64,000 nt of DNA, taken from contig NZ_CANRNX010000003.1 of the NCBI RefSeq assembly GCF_947632075.1, positions 1 through 64,000 on the forward strand, written 5' to 3'. The stretch is from an uncultured Flavobacterium sp. (GTDB taxonomy: Bacteria; Bacteroidota; Bacteroidia; Flavobacteriales; Flavobacteriaceae). The notes under the pieces were generated by a model that saw only the letters and a list, made by a program, of their open reading frames with translations, was not told where the DNA came from and made no database searches. Shown piece by piece: positions 52,811-61,637 of the stretch; the stretch's first letter is position 1, and each line of letters starts with the position of its first letter. The translations under genes and the position numbers were made by a program.

Positions 52811-52832
52811 CGACTCATTTCTGAATCGGTTT
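52811..52832 (-). terminator. Terminator of rpiB (copy B of the repeated hairpin)
   Basis: Identical over 22 bp to 52082-52103. With flanking AAA/TTT it forms AAACCGA/TCGGTTT plus an inner stem. It lies 24 bp after the rpiB stop. Confidence 0.7.
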
Positions 52833-52856
52833 AAAAATATATTTTCTGCAAATTAC

Positions 52857-53288
52857 TTACGAACAAGCAATCTTCCCTACTCTATTTGCGTGACGTCCAC
52901 CTTCGAATTCCGCTGTAAGAAAAGCTTCAACCATTTCCACTACTTGCGGAATAGCAGTGAAACGAGCCGGAATAGAAATTACATTCGCATCGTTATGTTG
53001 ACGAGCTAAAACAGCTATTTCTTTAGTCCAACAAAGTGCACAACGAACGCCTTGATGTTTGTTTGCAGACATGGCAATTCCGTTACCAGAACCACAAATT
53101 ACAATTCCAAAATCTACTTTTTTATCTTCTACATCTTGAGCAACTTTATGTCCGAAATCTGGATAATCAACAGAATCAAATGAATCTGTTCCGTAGTTGA
53201 TAACTTCAATACCTTTAGCTTCTAACATAGCTATAAGCGCTTTTTTGTACTCTGGACCTGCGTGGTCGTTTCCGATGGCAATTTTCAT
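52857..53288 (-). CDS. rpiB: Ribose-5-phosphate isomerase B
   Basis: Interconverts ribose-5-phosphate and ribulose-5-phosphate in the pentose phosphate pathway. The 143-aa protein has the LacAB/RpiB fold: the N-terminal phosphate loop GNDHAGPEYK, the active-site cysteine in VICGSGNGIAMSANK and the HDANVISIPAR segment. It is monocistronic, ending at a hairpin that is duplicated beside the next gene. Confidence 0.96.
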   Translation of the reverse strand: MKIAIGNDHAGPEYKKALIAMLEAKGIEVINYGTDSFDSVDYPDFGHKVAQDVEDKKVDFGIVICGSGNGIAMSANKHQGVRCALCWTKEIAVLARQHNDANVISIPARFTAIPQVVEMVEAFLTAEFEGGRHANRVGKIACS

Positions 53289-53313
53289 AATTTTATGTGT
53301 TGTGTTGTTAAAG

Positions 53314-53321
53314 CAAAAATA
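53314..53321 (-). promoter_or_regulatory. rpiB -7 box
   Basis: The minus strand reads TATTTTTG (TAnnTTTG), 25 bp from the rpiB start. Confidence 0.5.
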
Positions 53322-53402
53322 GTCAGAAAGTTTGAGAAGTCTTAACTAATTAACTAGAATTTGAAAATAGTTTTTTTTATTTCTTTATTTTCAGAAATAA
53401 AA

Positions 53403-53432
53403 AAACCTGCAAAACGAATTGTTTGCAGGTTT
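53403..53432. terminator. Hairpin AAACCTGCAAA/TTTGCAGGTTT
   Basis: An 11-bp perfect stem (53403-53413 and 53422-53432) with an A-run on the left. It can terminate minus-strand transcription arriving from the acyl-CoA ligase gene. Confidence 0.6.
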
Positions 53433-53438
53433 GTCTTT

Positions 53439-53512
53439 TAGCCCAGATTAAAGCGACATCCTTTTGCTTTTAGCTAAAAGTAAAAGATATAGCGAAAAGC
53501 TGGAAATACCTT
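53439..53512 (+). ncRNA. Structured intergenic element, possible flavobacterial repeat/RNA
   Basis: The block opens with AGCCCAGATTAAAGCGACATCC. A central near-perfect hairpin of 13-bp arms follows (53461-53486, core CTTTTAG/CTAAAAG), then GATATAGCG and AGCTGGAAATACC. CCAG at 53443-53446 can pair with CTGG at 53500-53503 to close the element. I recall very similar intergenic blocks (AGC...GCGGCATCC...AAAAGATATAGCGGA...GCAGGA) in Flavobacterium genomes. Whether it is a mobile repeat, a structured RNA or a terminator is not known to me. Confidence 0.45.
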
Positions 53513-53521
53513 CTAAAAAAA

Positions 53522-55135
53522 CTATAACCCAAGTTCTTTAATTGAAATTTCACGCATTTCGCCTTTTCTTACTTTTCCTGAAATGGTCATCGGAAATTCG
53601 GAAACAAACTTCCAGTATTTAGGAATTCGGTAATGCGCAATTTTTTGGTCGCAATATGCACGAAGTTCATCAGGTGTTATCTCAGCTCCTTCGTGTAATT
53701 TTACCCAAGCCATAACTTCTTCACCATATTTTTCACTTGGAACTCCAATTACCTGAACATCTACAATTTTAGGATGCGTATACAAAAAATCTTCAATCCA
53801 TTTAGGTGAAATATTTTCTCCACCTCGAATGATTAAATCTTTGATACGCCCAGTAATAATAACATATCCATCTTCATCCATAGAAGCTAAATCACCGGTA
53901 TGCATCCAACGTCCTTCATCTAAAACCTCGGCCGTTTTAGCAGGATCATTCCAATATTTTAGCATTACAGAATAACCACGCGTACATAATTCACCAGATT
54001 CGCCTCTGGGAACGATTTTTCCTGTTTCAGGATTTATGATTTTAATTTCTAAATGATCCATAACGGTTCCAACTGTTGACACCTGTTTTTCAAAAGGAAT
54101 TCCAATTTTGGTTTGTGTAGAAACGGGAGAAGTTTCAGTCATTCCGTAGCAAATACTTACCTCTTTCATATTCATTTCAGACTGAACTCGTTTCATGATT
54201 TCAACCGGACATAACGATCCTGCCATAACCCCTGTTCGTAATGAACTTAAATCATAGTCCTTGAAATTCGGGATTCCTAACATAGAAATAAACATGGTTG
54301 GAACTCCGTATAATGATGTACATTTTTCTGTAGAAACAGCTTCTAAAGTTTTTACAGCATCGAATCCATCATTTGGAATAACCATACAAGAACCGTGAGT
54401 TACACAAGCTAAGTTTCCAATTACCATTCCGAAACAATGATAAAATGGAACCGGAATACAAACACGATCTTTTTGAGTATATTTTAATCGTTCACCAATA
54501 AAAAAACCGTTGTTTAAAATATTATGATGTGACAATGTTACACCTTTAGGAAAACCAGTTGTACCAGATGTATATTGAATATTTACCGGATCATCGAACT
54601 GAACAGCATTTTCGAAATTCTCTAAAATTTCGTTTGAAATAGATTTTCCTTCATCAATAAATTGATCCCAATTTTCGTTCAGATAAACTACATGCTTTAA
54701 GGTTTCACAATCTTCAATCACCGAAGAAAGCATATCTTTAAAATTACTCGTTTTAAAACTTGCAGCCGAAACCATCAAACTTATTCCAGATTGATTAATT
54801 GCAAACTCAACTTCATGCGCTCGATACGCCGGATTTACGGTTACCAAAATTGCTCCGATTTGAGCGGTTGCGAATTGCAGCAACGTCCATTCAAAACAAT
54901 TTGGTGACCAAATTCCTACACGATCTCCTTTGGCAATTCCGGCTGCAATTAAACTTTTTGCTACCTTTGTAGTATCCTTATAAAAGGTTTGATAATCTGC
55001 TTTGTAATTCTGATGAACACTAATTAATGCATCGGCCGTTGGAAATTGCTTCACAATTTTCTTCAAATTTTGCCCAATTGTTTCTCCTAATAAAGAAATT
55101 TCAGAAACTCCATTTACATAAGATATTGTATTCAT
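53522..55135 (-). CDS. AMP-forming acyl-CoA synthetase (fatty-acid-CoA ligase)
   Basis: A 537-aa ANL-superfamily ligase activating a carboxylic acid with ATP and CoA through an acyl-adenylate. The P-loop-like motif YTSGTTGFPKGV lies near residue 190, CYGMTETSPVS near 330 and the hinge TGRIKDLIIRGGENISP near 430. The A10 lysine is in GKVRKGEMRE near the end. Overall similarity is to the ACSF2/FadD3-type medium-chain group. The acid substrate is not determinable. It is monocistronic and diverges from rnr. Confidence 0.9.
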   Translation of the reverse strand: MNTISYVNGVSEISLLGETIGQNLKKIVKQFPTADALISVHQNYKADYQTFYKDTTKVAKSLIAAGIAKGDRVGIWSPNCFEWTLLQFATAQIGAILVTVNPAYRAHEVEFAINQSGISLMVSAASFKTSNFKDMLSSVIEDCETLKHVVYLNENWDQFIDEGKSISNEILENFENAVQFDDPVNIQYTSGTTGFPKGVTLSHHNILNNGFFIGERLKYTQKDRVCIPVPFYHCFGMVIGNLACVTHGSCMVIPNDGFDAVKTLEAVSTEKCTSLYGVPTMFISMLGIPNFKDYDLSSLRTGVMAGSLCPVEIMKRVQSEMNMKEVSICYGMTETSPVSTQTKIGIPFEKQVSTVGTVMDHLEIKIINPETGKIVPRGESGELCTRGYSVMLKYWNDPAKTAEVLDEGRWMHTGDLASMDEDGYVIITGRIKDLIIRGGENISPKWIEDFLYTHPKIVDVQVIGVPSEKYGEEVMAWVKLHEGAEITPDELRAYCDQKIAHYRIPKYWKFVSEFPMTISGKVRKGEMREISIKELGL

Positions 55136-55442
55136 TTTAATTTGCTTTTTTAATTCATGTCAAATTACAAAAAACATACTTCAACCAAACAGTTTTAACA
55201 TTGATATTTTCGTAAAAATTCACAGAATTATTTAAATATTAATCAAAAATATATTTAAAATTAATTTTTAGTGTATTTAACATTGGAACGATTTATGATG
55301 AGTAAATAATCAGAAAATTTTAAAATAAGGTTAACTATTCTTAAAATAGGTAGTTGATAGAATTTTCGTAATTTTAAAAAATAATAGATAGATAAGTGTC
55401 TTAATTTAATTCCGTACAGATATTTATCAAGTAATTGAAGAA
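55136..55442. other. Intergenic region between divergent acyl-CoA ligase and rnr
   Basis: 307 bp of very AT-rich sequence. It must hold two promoters, but I find no exact TAnnTTTG box on either strand and no strong hairpin or repeat. Nothing else is seen. Confidence 0.5.
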
Positions 55443-57617
55443 ATGACAAAAAAAATAAAACGATTAGGTAAAAAAGATAAAGACTTTTCAGGAAAAATTT
55501 TGAAATTATTATCTAAAAATCCAAGCAAATCATATAACTATAAACAAATCGCTGCTGCTTTTGAAGTTGACGATACAAAAAGTAGAAATGACATTATTAA
55601 AGAATTAAAATACTTAACTTCTAAAGAAAAAATTGAGGAAGTTGACAGAGGTAAATTCCAAATTGTAATGCAGTCAGATTATGTAGAAGGTGTAATTGAT
55701 ATGACTTCAAGAAAAACAGCATATTTGGTTTCACCAGATTTAGAAGAAGATGTTTTTGTTCCTACAAACAATTTAAATAAAGCATTAGATAAAGATAAAG
55801 TTAAAGCATACATTTTTAACAAACGTAAAGGTAAAAAACCAGAAGCTGAAATTGTTGAAATTATTGAACGATACAAAACTGAGTTTGTTGGAGTTTTACA
55901 AGAACATAAAACTTTTGGCTTTGTAGTAATTGCAAATCCAAAAATGTACGCAGATTTCTTTATTCCGAAAGAAAAATTCAATGGTGCAGTTGAAGGTGAT
56001 GTTGTGGTTGTTGAAATGACCGATTGGCCAGAAAAAGCAAACAACCCATACGGAAAAATTACTAAGATTTTAGGTAAACAAGGCGAACATAATACCGAAA
56101 TGCATGCCATTTTAGCAGAATACGGTTTACCAAGTGATTTTCCGATTGAAGTTGAAACTTATGCGCAACGTTTAGATACTTCAATTTCTGAAACAGAAAT
56201 TGAGAAACGTAGAGATATGCGCGACGTATTGACCTTTACGATTGACCCTCGTGATGCAAAAGATTTTGACGACGCCTTATCTTTCCAACAATTAGAAAAT
56301 GGAAACTTCGAAATAGGAATTCATATTGCCGATGTTTCTCATTACGTTCAAGAAGGCACTGTTTTAGACGAGGAAGCTTACCAACGTGCAACTTCAGTTT
56401 ATTTGGTTGATCGAGTTGTTCCGATGTTACCAGAAGTGCTTTCGAACTTTGCTTGTTCCTTACGTCCGAACGAAGAAAAATACACCTTTTCAGCTATTTT
56501 CGAATTGAATAATAAAGCCGAAATTTTGAATAAATGGTTTGGTAGAACCGTTACCTATTCAGACAAACGAATGGCTTACGAAGAAGCTCAAGTAATTATC
56601 GAAACTAAAGGAAATACAGTTCCTGCAGAAATTTCAATTTCTGGAAATGAAGAAGTTATTGAGCAGCCTGTTGTTGATGCAGTGATTAAAATGGATGAAT
56701 TGGCTAAAATTTTACGTTCAAAACGTATGGCGAATGGAGCTATTTCTTTTGATAAGGTTGAAGTAAAATTCCATTTAAATGAAGAAGATGAACCAACCGG
56801 AGTTTATTTTAAAGTTTCGAAAGATGCAAACCATTTAATTGAAGAATTCATGCTTTTGGCCAACCGTAAAGTTTCTGAATTTATTGGAAAGCAAGAAAAA
56901 ACGTTTATTTACCGTATTCACGATGAACCAGATACCGATAAATTATTCAACTTACAAACCGTTATTAATAAGTTTGGATATAGCTTGAATTTTAAATCAA
57001 AACAAACTATATCAAAATCATTAAATGAATTATTGGTTAATGTCAATGGTAAAAAAGAGCAAAACATGGTAGATACATTAGCAATCAGAACCATGAGCAA
57101 AGCCGTTTATTCTACAGATAACATTGGACATTACGGATTAGCATTTGATTACTACTCACATTTTACATCACCAATTCGAAGATATCCAGATATTATTGCA
57201 CATCGTTTATTACAACATTATTTAGATAATGGATCTACGGTAAATGAAGAAGATGTAGAAGTGAAAGCAGTGCATTGTTCTCAAATGGAAAATTTAGCTG
57301 CAAACGCCGAACGTGATAGCGTAAAATACATGCAGGTTAAATTTATGCAAGACCATAAAGATCAAGAATTTTTAGGTGTGATTTCTGGAGTAACTGAATG
57401 GGGAATTTATGTTGAAATTGTTGATAACAAATGTGAAGGAATGGTTCGTATACGTGAAATCAAAGGAGATTATTACGTTTTTGATCCAGAACAATATGCA
57501 ATGATTGGAGAAACAACTAAAGATATTATTCAACTTGGTGATGAAGTAATCGTAAAGGTTAAAAATGCCGATTTGGTAAAAAAACAATTAGATTTTCATT
57601 TTATTAAAAAAGCTTAA
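55443..57617 (+). CDS. rnr: Ribonuclease R
   Basis: A processive 3'-5' exoribonuclease that degrades structured RNA (724 aa). An N-terminal winged helix (about 10-70) is followed by cold-shock domains (about 75-230). The RNB catalytic domain (about 255-590) has the Mg2+ site DPRDAKDFDDAL with D268, D274, D276 and D277. A C-terminal S1 domain comes last (about 640-722; FLGVISGVTEWGIYVEI). Together with PNPase at 32.3 kb it gives the cell two 3' exonucleases in this window. It is followed 2 nt later by the GIN-domain gene. Confidence 0.96.
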   Translation: MTKKIKRLGKKDKDFSGKILKLLSKNPSKSYNYKQIAAAFEVDDTKSRNDIIKELKYLTSKEKIEEVDRGKFQIVMQSDYVEGVIDMTSRKTAYLVSPDLEEDVFVPTNNLNKALDKDKVKAYIFNKRKGKKPEAEIVEIIERYKTEFVGVLQEHKTFGFVVIANPKMYADFFIPKEKFNGAVEGDVVVVEMTDWPEKANNPYGKITKILGKQGEHNTEMHAILAEYGLPSDFPIEVETYAQRLDTSISETEIEKRRDMRDVLTFTIDPRDAKDFDDALSFQQLENGNFEIGIHIADVSHYVQEGTVLDEEAYQRATSVYLVDRVVPMLPEVLSNFACSLRPNEEKYTFSAIFELNNKAEILNKWFGRTVTYSDKRMAYEEAQVIIETKGNTVPAEISISGNEEVIEQPVVDAVIKMDELAKILRSKRMANGAISFDKVEVKFHLNEEDEPTGVYFKVSKDANHLIEEFMLLANRKVSEFIGKQEKTFIYRIHDEPDTDKLFNLQTVINKFGYSLNFKSKQTISKSLNELLVNVNGKKEQNMVDTLAIRTMSKAVYSTDNIGHYGLAFDYYSHFTSPIRRYPDIIAHRLLQHYLDNGSTVNEEDVEVKAVHCSQMENLAANAERDSVKYMQVKFMQDHKDQEFLGVISGVTEWGIYVEIVDNKCEGMVRIREIKGDYYVFDPEQYAMIGETTKDIIQLGDEVIVKVKNADLVKKQLDFHFIKKA

Positions 57618-57619
57618 TT

Positions 57620-58294
57620 ATGAAGAATATAGCATTAGCTACAATAGCATTAATTACATTCAACTTACAAGCACAGGTTGAAAAAAATGTTGGTGATTTT
57701 TCTGAAATCAGAACAACAAATCGAATAAAAGTAGAATTGATTCCGAGTACAGAAAACAAAGTGATTTTAAATTCTGAAGATGAAGGAAACGTTAGTTTGG
57801 TTAATAAAAACGGAAGGTTAGCTGTAAAAAACAAGATTAAAGAATTAGTTTCTGATTCAGATTTCAAAGTAAGTGTAAAAGTATATTTTAAAAGTCTAAA
57901 TACTATCGAAGCTGAATCTGGAAGTTACATTTTCAGTACTAAAGAAATAGAATTTTCTAAACTTAAATTAAACTCAAGTTCAGGATCGCAGTTAGATATA
58001 AAAATTAATGCTAAAAATGTTGAAGCAAAAGTTTTTGCAGGAGCAACTATGGAATTACAAGGAAAAGCAGACACTGGAACTTTAATTGCAAATGCAGGTG
58101 GATTTATTGATGCAAAAGATCTTAATTTCACATCGGTTGATGCAACAGTTAATGCAGGTGGTAAAATTGATGTGAAAGCTACAGAAACTGTAAACGCAAC
58201 AACAAGAGCAGGTGGAAATATCAATGTTTTCGGAAACCCAAAAACAATTACAGAAAAAACAACAGCAGGCGGAAATATCCATCGAGTAAAATAA
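57620..58294 (+). CDS. Head GIN domain-containing protein (DUF2807)
   Basis: A 224-aa exported protein. Its signal peptide ends at NLQAQ. The rest is a right-handed beta-helix of the DUF2807/head-GIN type, recognisable from regular VxAxxGxxI turns: AESGSYIFST, LNSSSGSQLDI, VFAGATMELQ, ANAGGFIDA, NAGGKIDVKA, RAGGNINVFG and TAGGNI. It starts 2 nt after rnr, so it is co-transcribed with it. The function of the family is unknown, possibly adhesion or scaffolding in the envelope. Confidence 0.85.
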   Translation: MKNIALATIALITFNLQAQVEKNVGDFSEIRTTNRIKVELIPSTENKVILNSEDEGNVSLVNKNGRLAVKNKIKELVSDSDFKVSVKVYFKSLNTIEAESGSYIFSTKEIEFSKLKLNSSSGSQLDIKINAKNVEAKVFAGATMELQGKADTGTLIANAGGFIDAKDLNFTSVDATVNAGGKIDVKATETVNATTRAGGNINVFGNPKTITEKTTAGGNIHRVK

Positions 58295-58322
58295 TTTTTC
58301 GTATCTTGCAACTCTTAAATAT

Positions 58323-58345
58323 AATGCCAATTTTTAATTGGCATT
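58323..58345 (+). terminator. Terminator of the rnr-GIN unit
   Basis: A 10-bp perfect stem AATGCCAATT/AATTGGCATT with a TTT loop, followed by a T-rich stretch. Confidence 0.7.
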
Positions 58346-58363
58346 TGTTTTATCTTTAAATAT

Positions 58364-59056
58364 ATGGACGATTTTATTACAGCAATATCATTAGGTTTTT
58401 TCTTAAGTTTTATGATAGGCCCTGTTTTTTTTATATTAATTGAAACCAGTATAACCAAGGGAATAAAAGCTGCTTTAACTTTTGATTTAGGCGTTATTTT
58501 AGCAGATATTACTTTCATACTTGTTGCTTACTTTAGTAGCTTTAAATTAATTAGTAAGATAAAAGACGATCCAGCGCTATTTATTTTTGGTGGAGGAATT
58601 ATGGCAACTTATGGAGTAATTTCTTACGTAAAACTTAAAAAATTAAATAAAGCAGAAATACACGTAGAAACTTCAAGTTATAAAAAAAACTATTTTTCTT
58701 TATTCGCTAAAGGCTTTTTACTTAATTTTATAAATATCGGAGTTTTAGGTTTTTGGTTAGCAATAATCATTACTTTAGGTCCAGAAATGGACATGATTCC
58801 CAAACGTTTATTTTTATTCTTTGCTTACGTGATTTTAGCTTATGCAATAACCGATGTTTTTAAAATAATATTAGCTAAACAATTACAAAGTAAACTTACC
58901 CCAAGAAACATTCTAAAAGTAAAAAAATTAAGTTCAATTTTACTTATTGTTTTTGGTTTGGTAATTATGTCAAAATCAATCATTCCAAATAACTCAAAAT
59001 TTATTGATGAAAAAATTCTTTCAAACAGTCATCATAAAAAAGATACTATAAAATAA
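58364..59056 (+). CDS. LysE-family translocator
   Basis: A 230-aa inner-membrane exporter with six helices. The N-terminus carries the LysE/RhtB signature: SLGFFLSFMIGPVFFILIETSITKGIKAAL (about 8-37), with the conserved G-P-x-F motif in helix 1. Family members export lysine, threonine, homoserine or other amino acids. It is placed next to (convergent with) an aspartate kinase gene, the entry to the lysine/threonine pathway. That would fit amino-acid overflow but does not prove it. Confidence 0.82.
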   Translation: MDDFITAISLGFFLSFMIGPVFFILIETSITKGIKAALTFDLGVILADITFILVAYFSSFKLISKIKDDPALFIFGGGIMATYGVISYVKLKKLNKAEIHVETSSYKKNYFSLFAKGFLLNFINIGVLGFWLAIIITLGPEMDMIPKRLFLFFAYVILAYAITDVFKIILAKQLQSKLTPRNILKVKKLSSILLIVFGLVIMSKSIIPNNSKFIDEKILSNSHHKKDTIK

Positions 59057-59086
59057 AAAAGCTGCATTTTTCAATGCAGCTTTTTT
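59055..59086. terminator. Bidirectional intrinsic terminator
   Basis: A 14-bp perfect stem (arms 59055-59068 and 59073-59086, AGCTGCATT/AATGCAGCT) with A6/T6, between the LysE gene and aspartate kinase. Confidence 0.9.
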
Positions 59087-59098
59087 ATGATAATAAAT

Positions 59099-60352
59099 TT
59101 ATTCTTTAATAACAATTTGCATTGTTTCGGTGTTCACCTGTTTTAATAATACTGTTTGGTTTTGAATTACAGATTTAGCTGCATTTTCATCAAAATGTCT
59201 AATAGTATATAACGAAACGTTTTCATTAAAACTAACATTAAAATTTTTAGAAAGTACTTCGTTCAAAGCTTCAAAATTATTAAACTTATCTTCTACACAA
59301 ACGGTAAAACTTATTGCAGAATTTTGAATAACATTCACTTTAATATGATTTTCTCCAAACCATTTAAAAATTTCACTCACTTGAGATTCCATGATAAAGG
59401 AGAAATCTTTAGATGAAATTGAAATTAACAACTGATTTTTCTTTACTATAAAACAAGGAACAAAAGGCTCTAAAACAGCTCCTTTTGAAACTGACGTTCC
59501 TGGTAAAGTTGGATTCACAAATGATTTTACATATAAAGGAATTTCTTTTTTCTGTAACGGTTGTAGGGTTTTCGGATGAATTACAGATGCTCCATAAAAT
59601 GCTAATTCTATTGCTTCACGATACGAAATTTGATTCAATAAAGTAGTGTCTTCAAAATAACGCGGATCTGCATTTAAAACACCTGGTACATCTTTCCAAA
59701 TAGTAACACTTTCTGCATCTAAACAATAAGCGAAAATAGCCGCAGAATAATCAGAACCTTCTCTTCCCAAAGTTACCGAAAAATGATTCGGATCTGAGCC
59801 TATAAATCCTTGAGTGATGTAAAGTTTCTCTGACTGAATTTGATTTTTAATATTATTTTCGGTTTTAACCCAATCAACCACTGCATCACGGTAAGTGGTA
59901 TCTGTTTTAATTAAATTTCTAGAATCAATCCAAACATTTTCTATACTTTCTTGATTGAAAAAATAACTTAAAATAGTTGTAGATAAAATTTCACCGAAAC
60001 AAACAACTTGATCATAAACAAAGTTATAATTAGGCGATTTATTGTTTGACAAAAAATATTCCATTTCACCAAACAACACATTTACCTTATCAAAAACTAA
60101 ATGATTTTTATTCTCAAATAAACCATTTATAATACTAAAATGATAGTCTTTAACAACTTGGATTGCCTGCTTCAGTTCATCTGGTTTCTTAAAATAATTA
60201 TTAATTACATCTTCTAACGCATTGGTTGTCTTTCCCATTGCAGATGCGATGATTAAACTATTATCAAAACCTACTGTTTGTAAAACGTGTAAAACGTTTC
60301 TTATCGCTTGCGAATCTTTTATCGAAGCGCCTCCAAATTTAAATACTCTCAT
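59099..60352 (-). CDS. Aspartate kinase (monofunctional)
   Basis: Phosphorylates aspartate, the first step to Lys, Thr, Met and diaminopimelate. 417 aa, compact. The N-terminal amino-acid-kinase domain has KFGGAS (K5; most homologs have KFGGTS), the substrate loop TLGREGSDYSAAIFA and the ATP-site motif WKDVPGVLNADPRYF, followed by HPKTLQPL. The C-terminal ACT region (about 300-400) is weakly conserved but present, so allosteric control is likely. No homoserine dehydrogenase is fused. Divergent from fbp, with two palindromes in the gap. Confidence 0.92.
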   Translation of the reverse strand: MRVFKFGGASIKDSQAIRNVLHVLQTVGFDNSLIIASAMGKTTNALEDVINNYFKKPDELKQAIQVVKDYHFSIINGLFENKNHLVFDKVNVLFGEMEYFLSNNKSPNYNFVYDQVVCFGEILSTTILSYFFNQESIENVWIDSRNLIKTDTTYRDAVVDWVKTENNIKNQIQSEKLYITQGFIGSDPNHFSVTLGREGSDYSAAIFAYCLDAESVTIWKDVPGVLNADPRYFEDTTLLNQISYREAIELAFYGASVIHPKTLQPLQKKEIPLYVKSFVNPTLPGTSVSKGAVLEPFVPCFIVKKNQLLISISSKDFSFIMESQVSEIFKWFGENHIKVNVIQNSAISFTVCVEDKFNNFEALNEVLSKNFNVSFNENVSLYTIRHFDENAAKSVIQNQTVLLKQVNTETMQIVIKE

Positions 60353-60410
60353 TTTTACTATAAATAAATCATTTTTTATTTTATTTAAATTGTTTAGTTG
60401 TTTATTAAAA

Positions 60411-60449
60411 ATAGTGTTATTGTCAAAATAGTCAATTTTGAAACACTAT
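60411..60449. repeat. Compound palindrome in the aspartate kinase-fbp intergenic region
   Basis: Outer arms ATAGTGTT (60411-60418) / AACACTAT (60442-60449) enclose inner arms TCAAAAT (60423-60429) / ATTTTGA (60435-60441). That is 15 paired bases with a 4-nt bulge. It lies between divergent starts, so a terminator role is unlikely. It may be an operator. Confidence 0.5.
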
Positions 60450-60488
60450 AATCCAACTTTCGAAATTACAAAAATCTATATTACTGAC

Positions 60489-60504
60489 TAACAAAAGTTT
60501 GTTA
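60489..60504. repeat. 7-2-7 palindrome upstream of fbp
   Basis: TAACAAA and TTTGTTA flank a 2-bp centre, a typical dimeric-regulator operator size. It lies 95 bp before the fbp start. The binding protein is unknown. Confidence 0.45.
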
Positions 60505-60598
60505 AATTAAAAAGCTTTAAACATAATTGAATTATAACAAGGTTAAAAATATAATTTTATCGATATTTGCGTAAAAGAACACAACTCGTATTATTACA

Positions 60599-61603
60599 AT
60601 GGAACAAAGACACATTACCTTAGGGGAATTTATCATTAAACGTCAGGATGATTTCGGATACTCAACCGGAGAATTATCAAGATTAATTAACTCAATCCGA
60701 TTAGCTGCAAAAATTGTAAGTCAGAAAGTAAATCAAGCCGGACTTGTTGACATTACTGGATCTTTCGGTAAAGAAAATATTCAAGGTGAAGTTCAACAAA
60801 AACTTGATGTTTATGCAAATGAAGTGTTTATTGAAACATTAGTAAACAGAGATATTTTATGCGGAATAGGTTCTGAAGAAAATGATGACTTTATATCAAT
60901 TTCAGGAAACGACAAATCAAACACCAATAAATATGTAGTTTTAATGGATCCGCTTGATGGCTCTTCAAACATTGATGTAAACGTTTCTGTTGGTACAATT
61001 TTTTCTATTTTTAGAAGAGTTACGCCAATCGGCACTCCAGTTACTTCAGAAGATTTTTTACAAAAAGGAATTCATCAAGTTGCGGCAGGTTATGTTATTT
61101 ACGGCTCATCTACTATGTTAGTTTACACTACCGGAAATGGCGTTAATGGTTTTACACTTGATCCTGCTTTAGGAACATTTTTTTTATCACATCCAAATAT
61201 GAAAATTTCTGAAGATGGTTCAATTTACTCAGTCAATGAAGGTAATTACAATCAATTTGACCAAGGAGTAAAAAATTATATTGAATTTTGTAAAGAAGAC
61301 GAAACTAAAAAACAATATAGTTCACGATACATTGGAAGTTTAGTTGCTGATGTTCATAGAAATATGCTTAAAGGCGGAATTTATATGTATCCTGGAATTA
61401 AGAAAAATCCAAACGGAAAATTACGCTTATTATATGAATGTAATCCATTTGCATTTATTATTGAACAAGCCGGAGGAAAGGCGTCAGACGGCTTAAACAG
61501 AATTATGGAAATTGAACCGAAAGAATTACACCAACGCGTTCCGTTTTTTTGCGGAAGCAAAAACATGGTTGATAAAGCAGAAGAATTTATTAAAAAACAA
61601 TAA
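60599..61603 (+). CDS. fbp: Class 1 fructose-1,6-bisphosphatase
   Basis: The gluconeogenic phosphatase converting fructose-1,6-bisphosphate to fructose-6-phosphate; 334 aa, normal length. The metal/phosphate signature [10 protein letters not shown] starts at D117 (D117, D120). Earlier EEN and later GGIYMYPG and [17 protein letters not shown] motifs are in place. An AMP-site-like N-terminal helix is present. It is monocistronic with a strong terminator. Confidence 0.97.
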   Translation: MEQRHITLGEFIIKRQDDFGYSTGELSRLINSIRLAAKIVSQKVNQAGLVDITGSFGKENIQGEVQQKLDVYANEVFIETLVNRDILCGIGSEENDDFISISGNDKSNTNKYVVLMDPLDGSSNIDVNVSVGTIFSIFRRVTPIGTPVTSEDFLQKGIHQVAAGYVIYGSSTMLVYTTGNGVNGFTLDPALGTFFLSHPNMKISEDGSIYSVNEGNYNQFDQGVKNYIEFCKEDETKKQYSSRYIGSLVADVHRNMLKGGIYMYPGIKKNPNGKLRLLYECNPFAFIIEQAGGKASDGLNRIMEIEPKELHQRVPFFCGSKNMVDKAEEFIKKQ

Positions 61604-61605
61604 TA

Positions 61606-61635
61606 AAAAAGAGCAAGTTTATACTTGCTCTTTTT
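61606..61635. terminator. Bidirectional intrinsic terminator
   Basis: A 13-bp perfect stem (arms 61606-61618 and 61623-61635, AGAGCAAGT/ACTTGCTCT) with A and T runs, between convergent fbp and the TerB-like gene. Confidence 0.9.
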
Positions 61636-61637
61636 TA

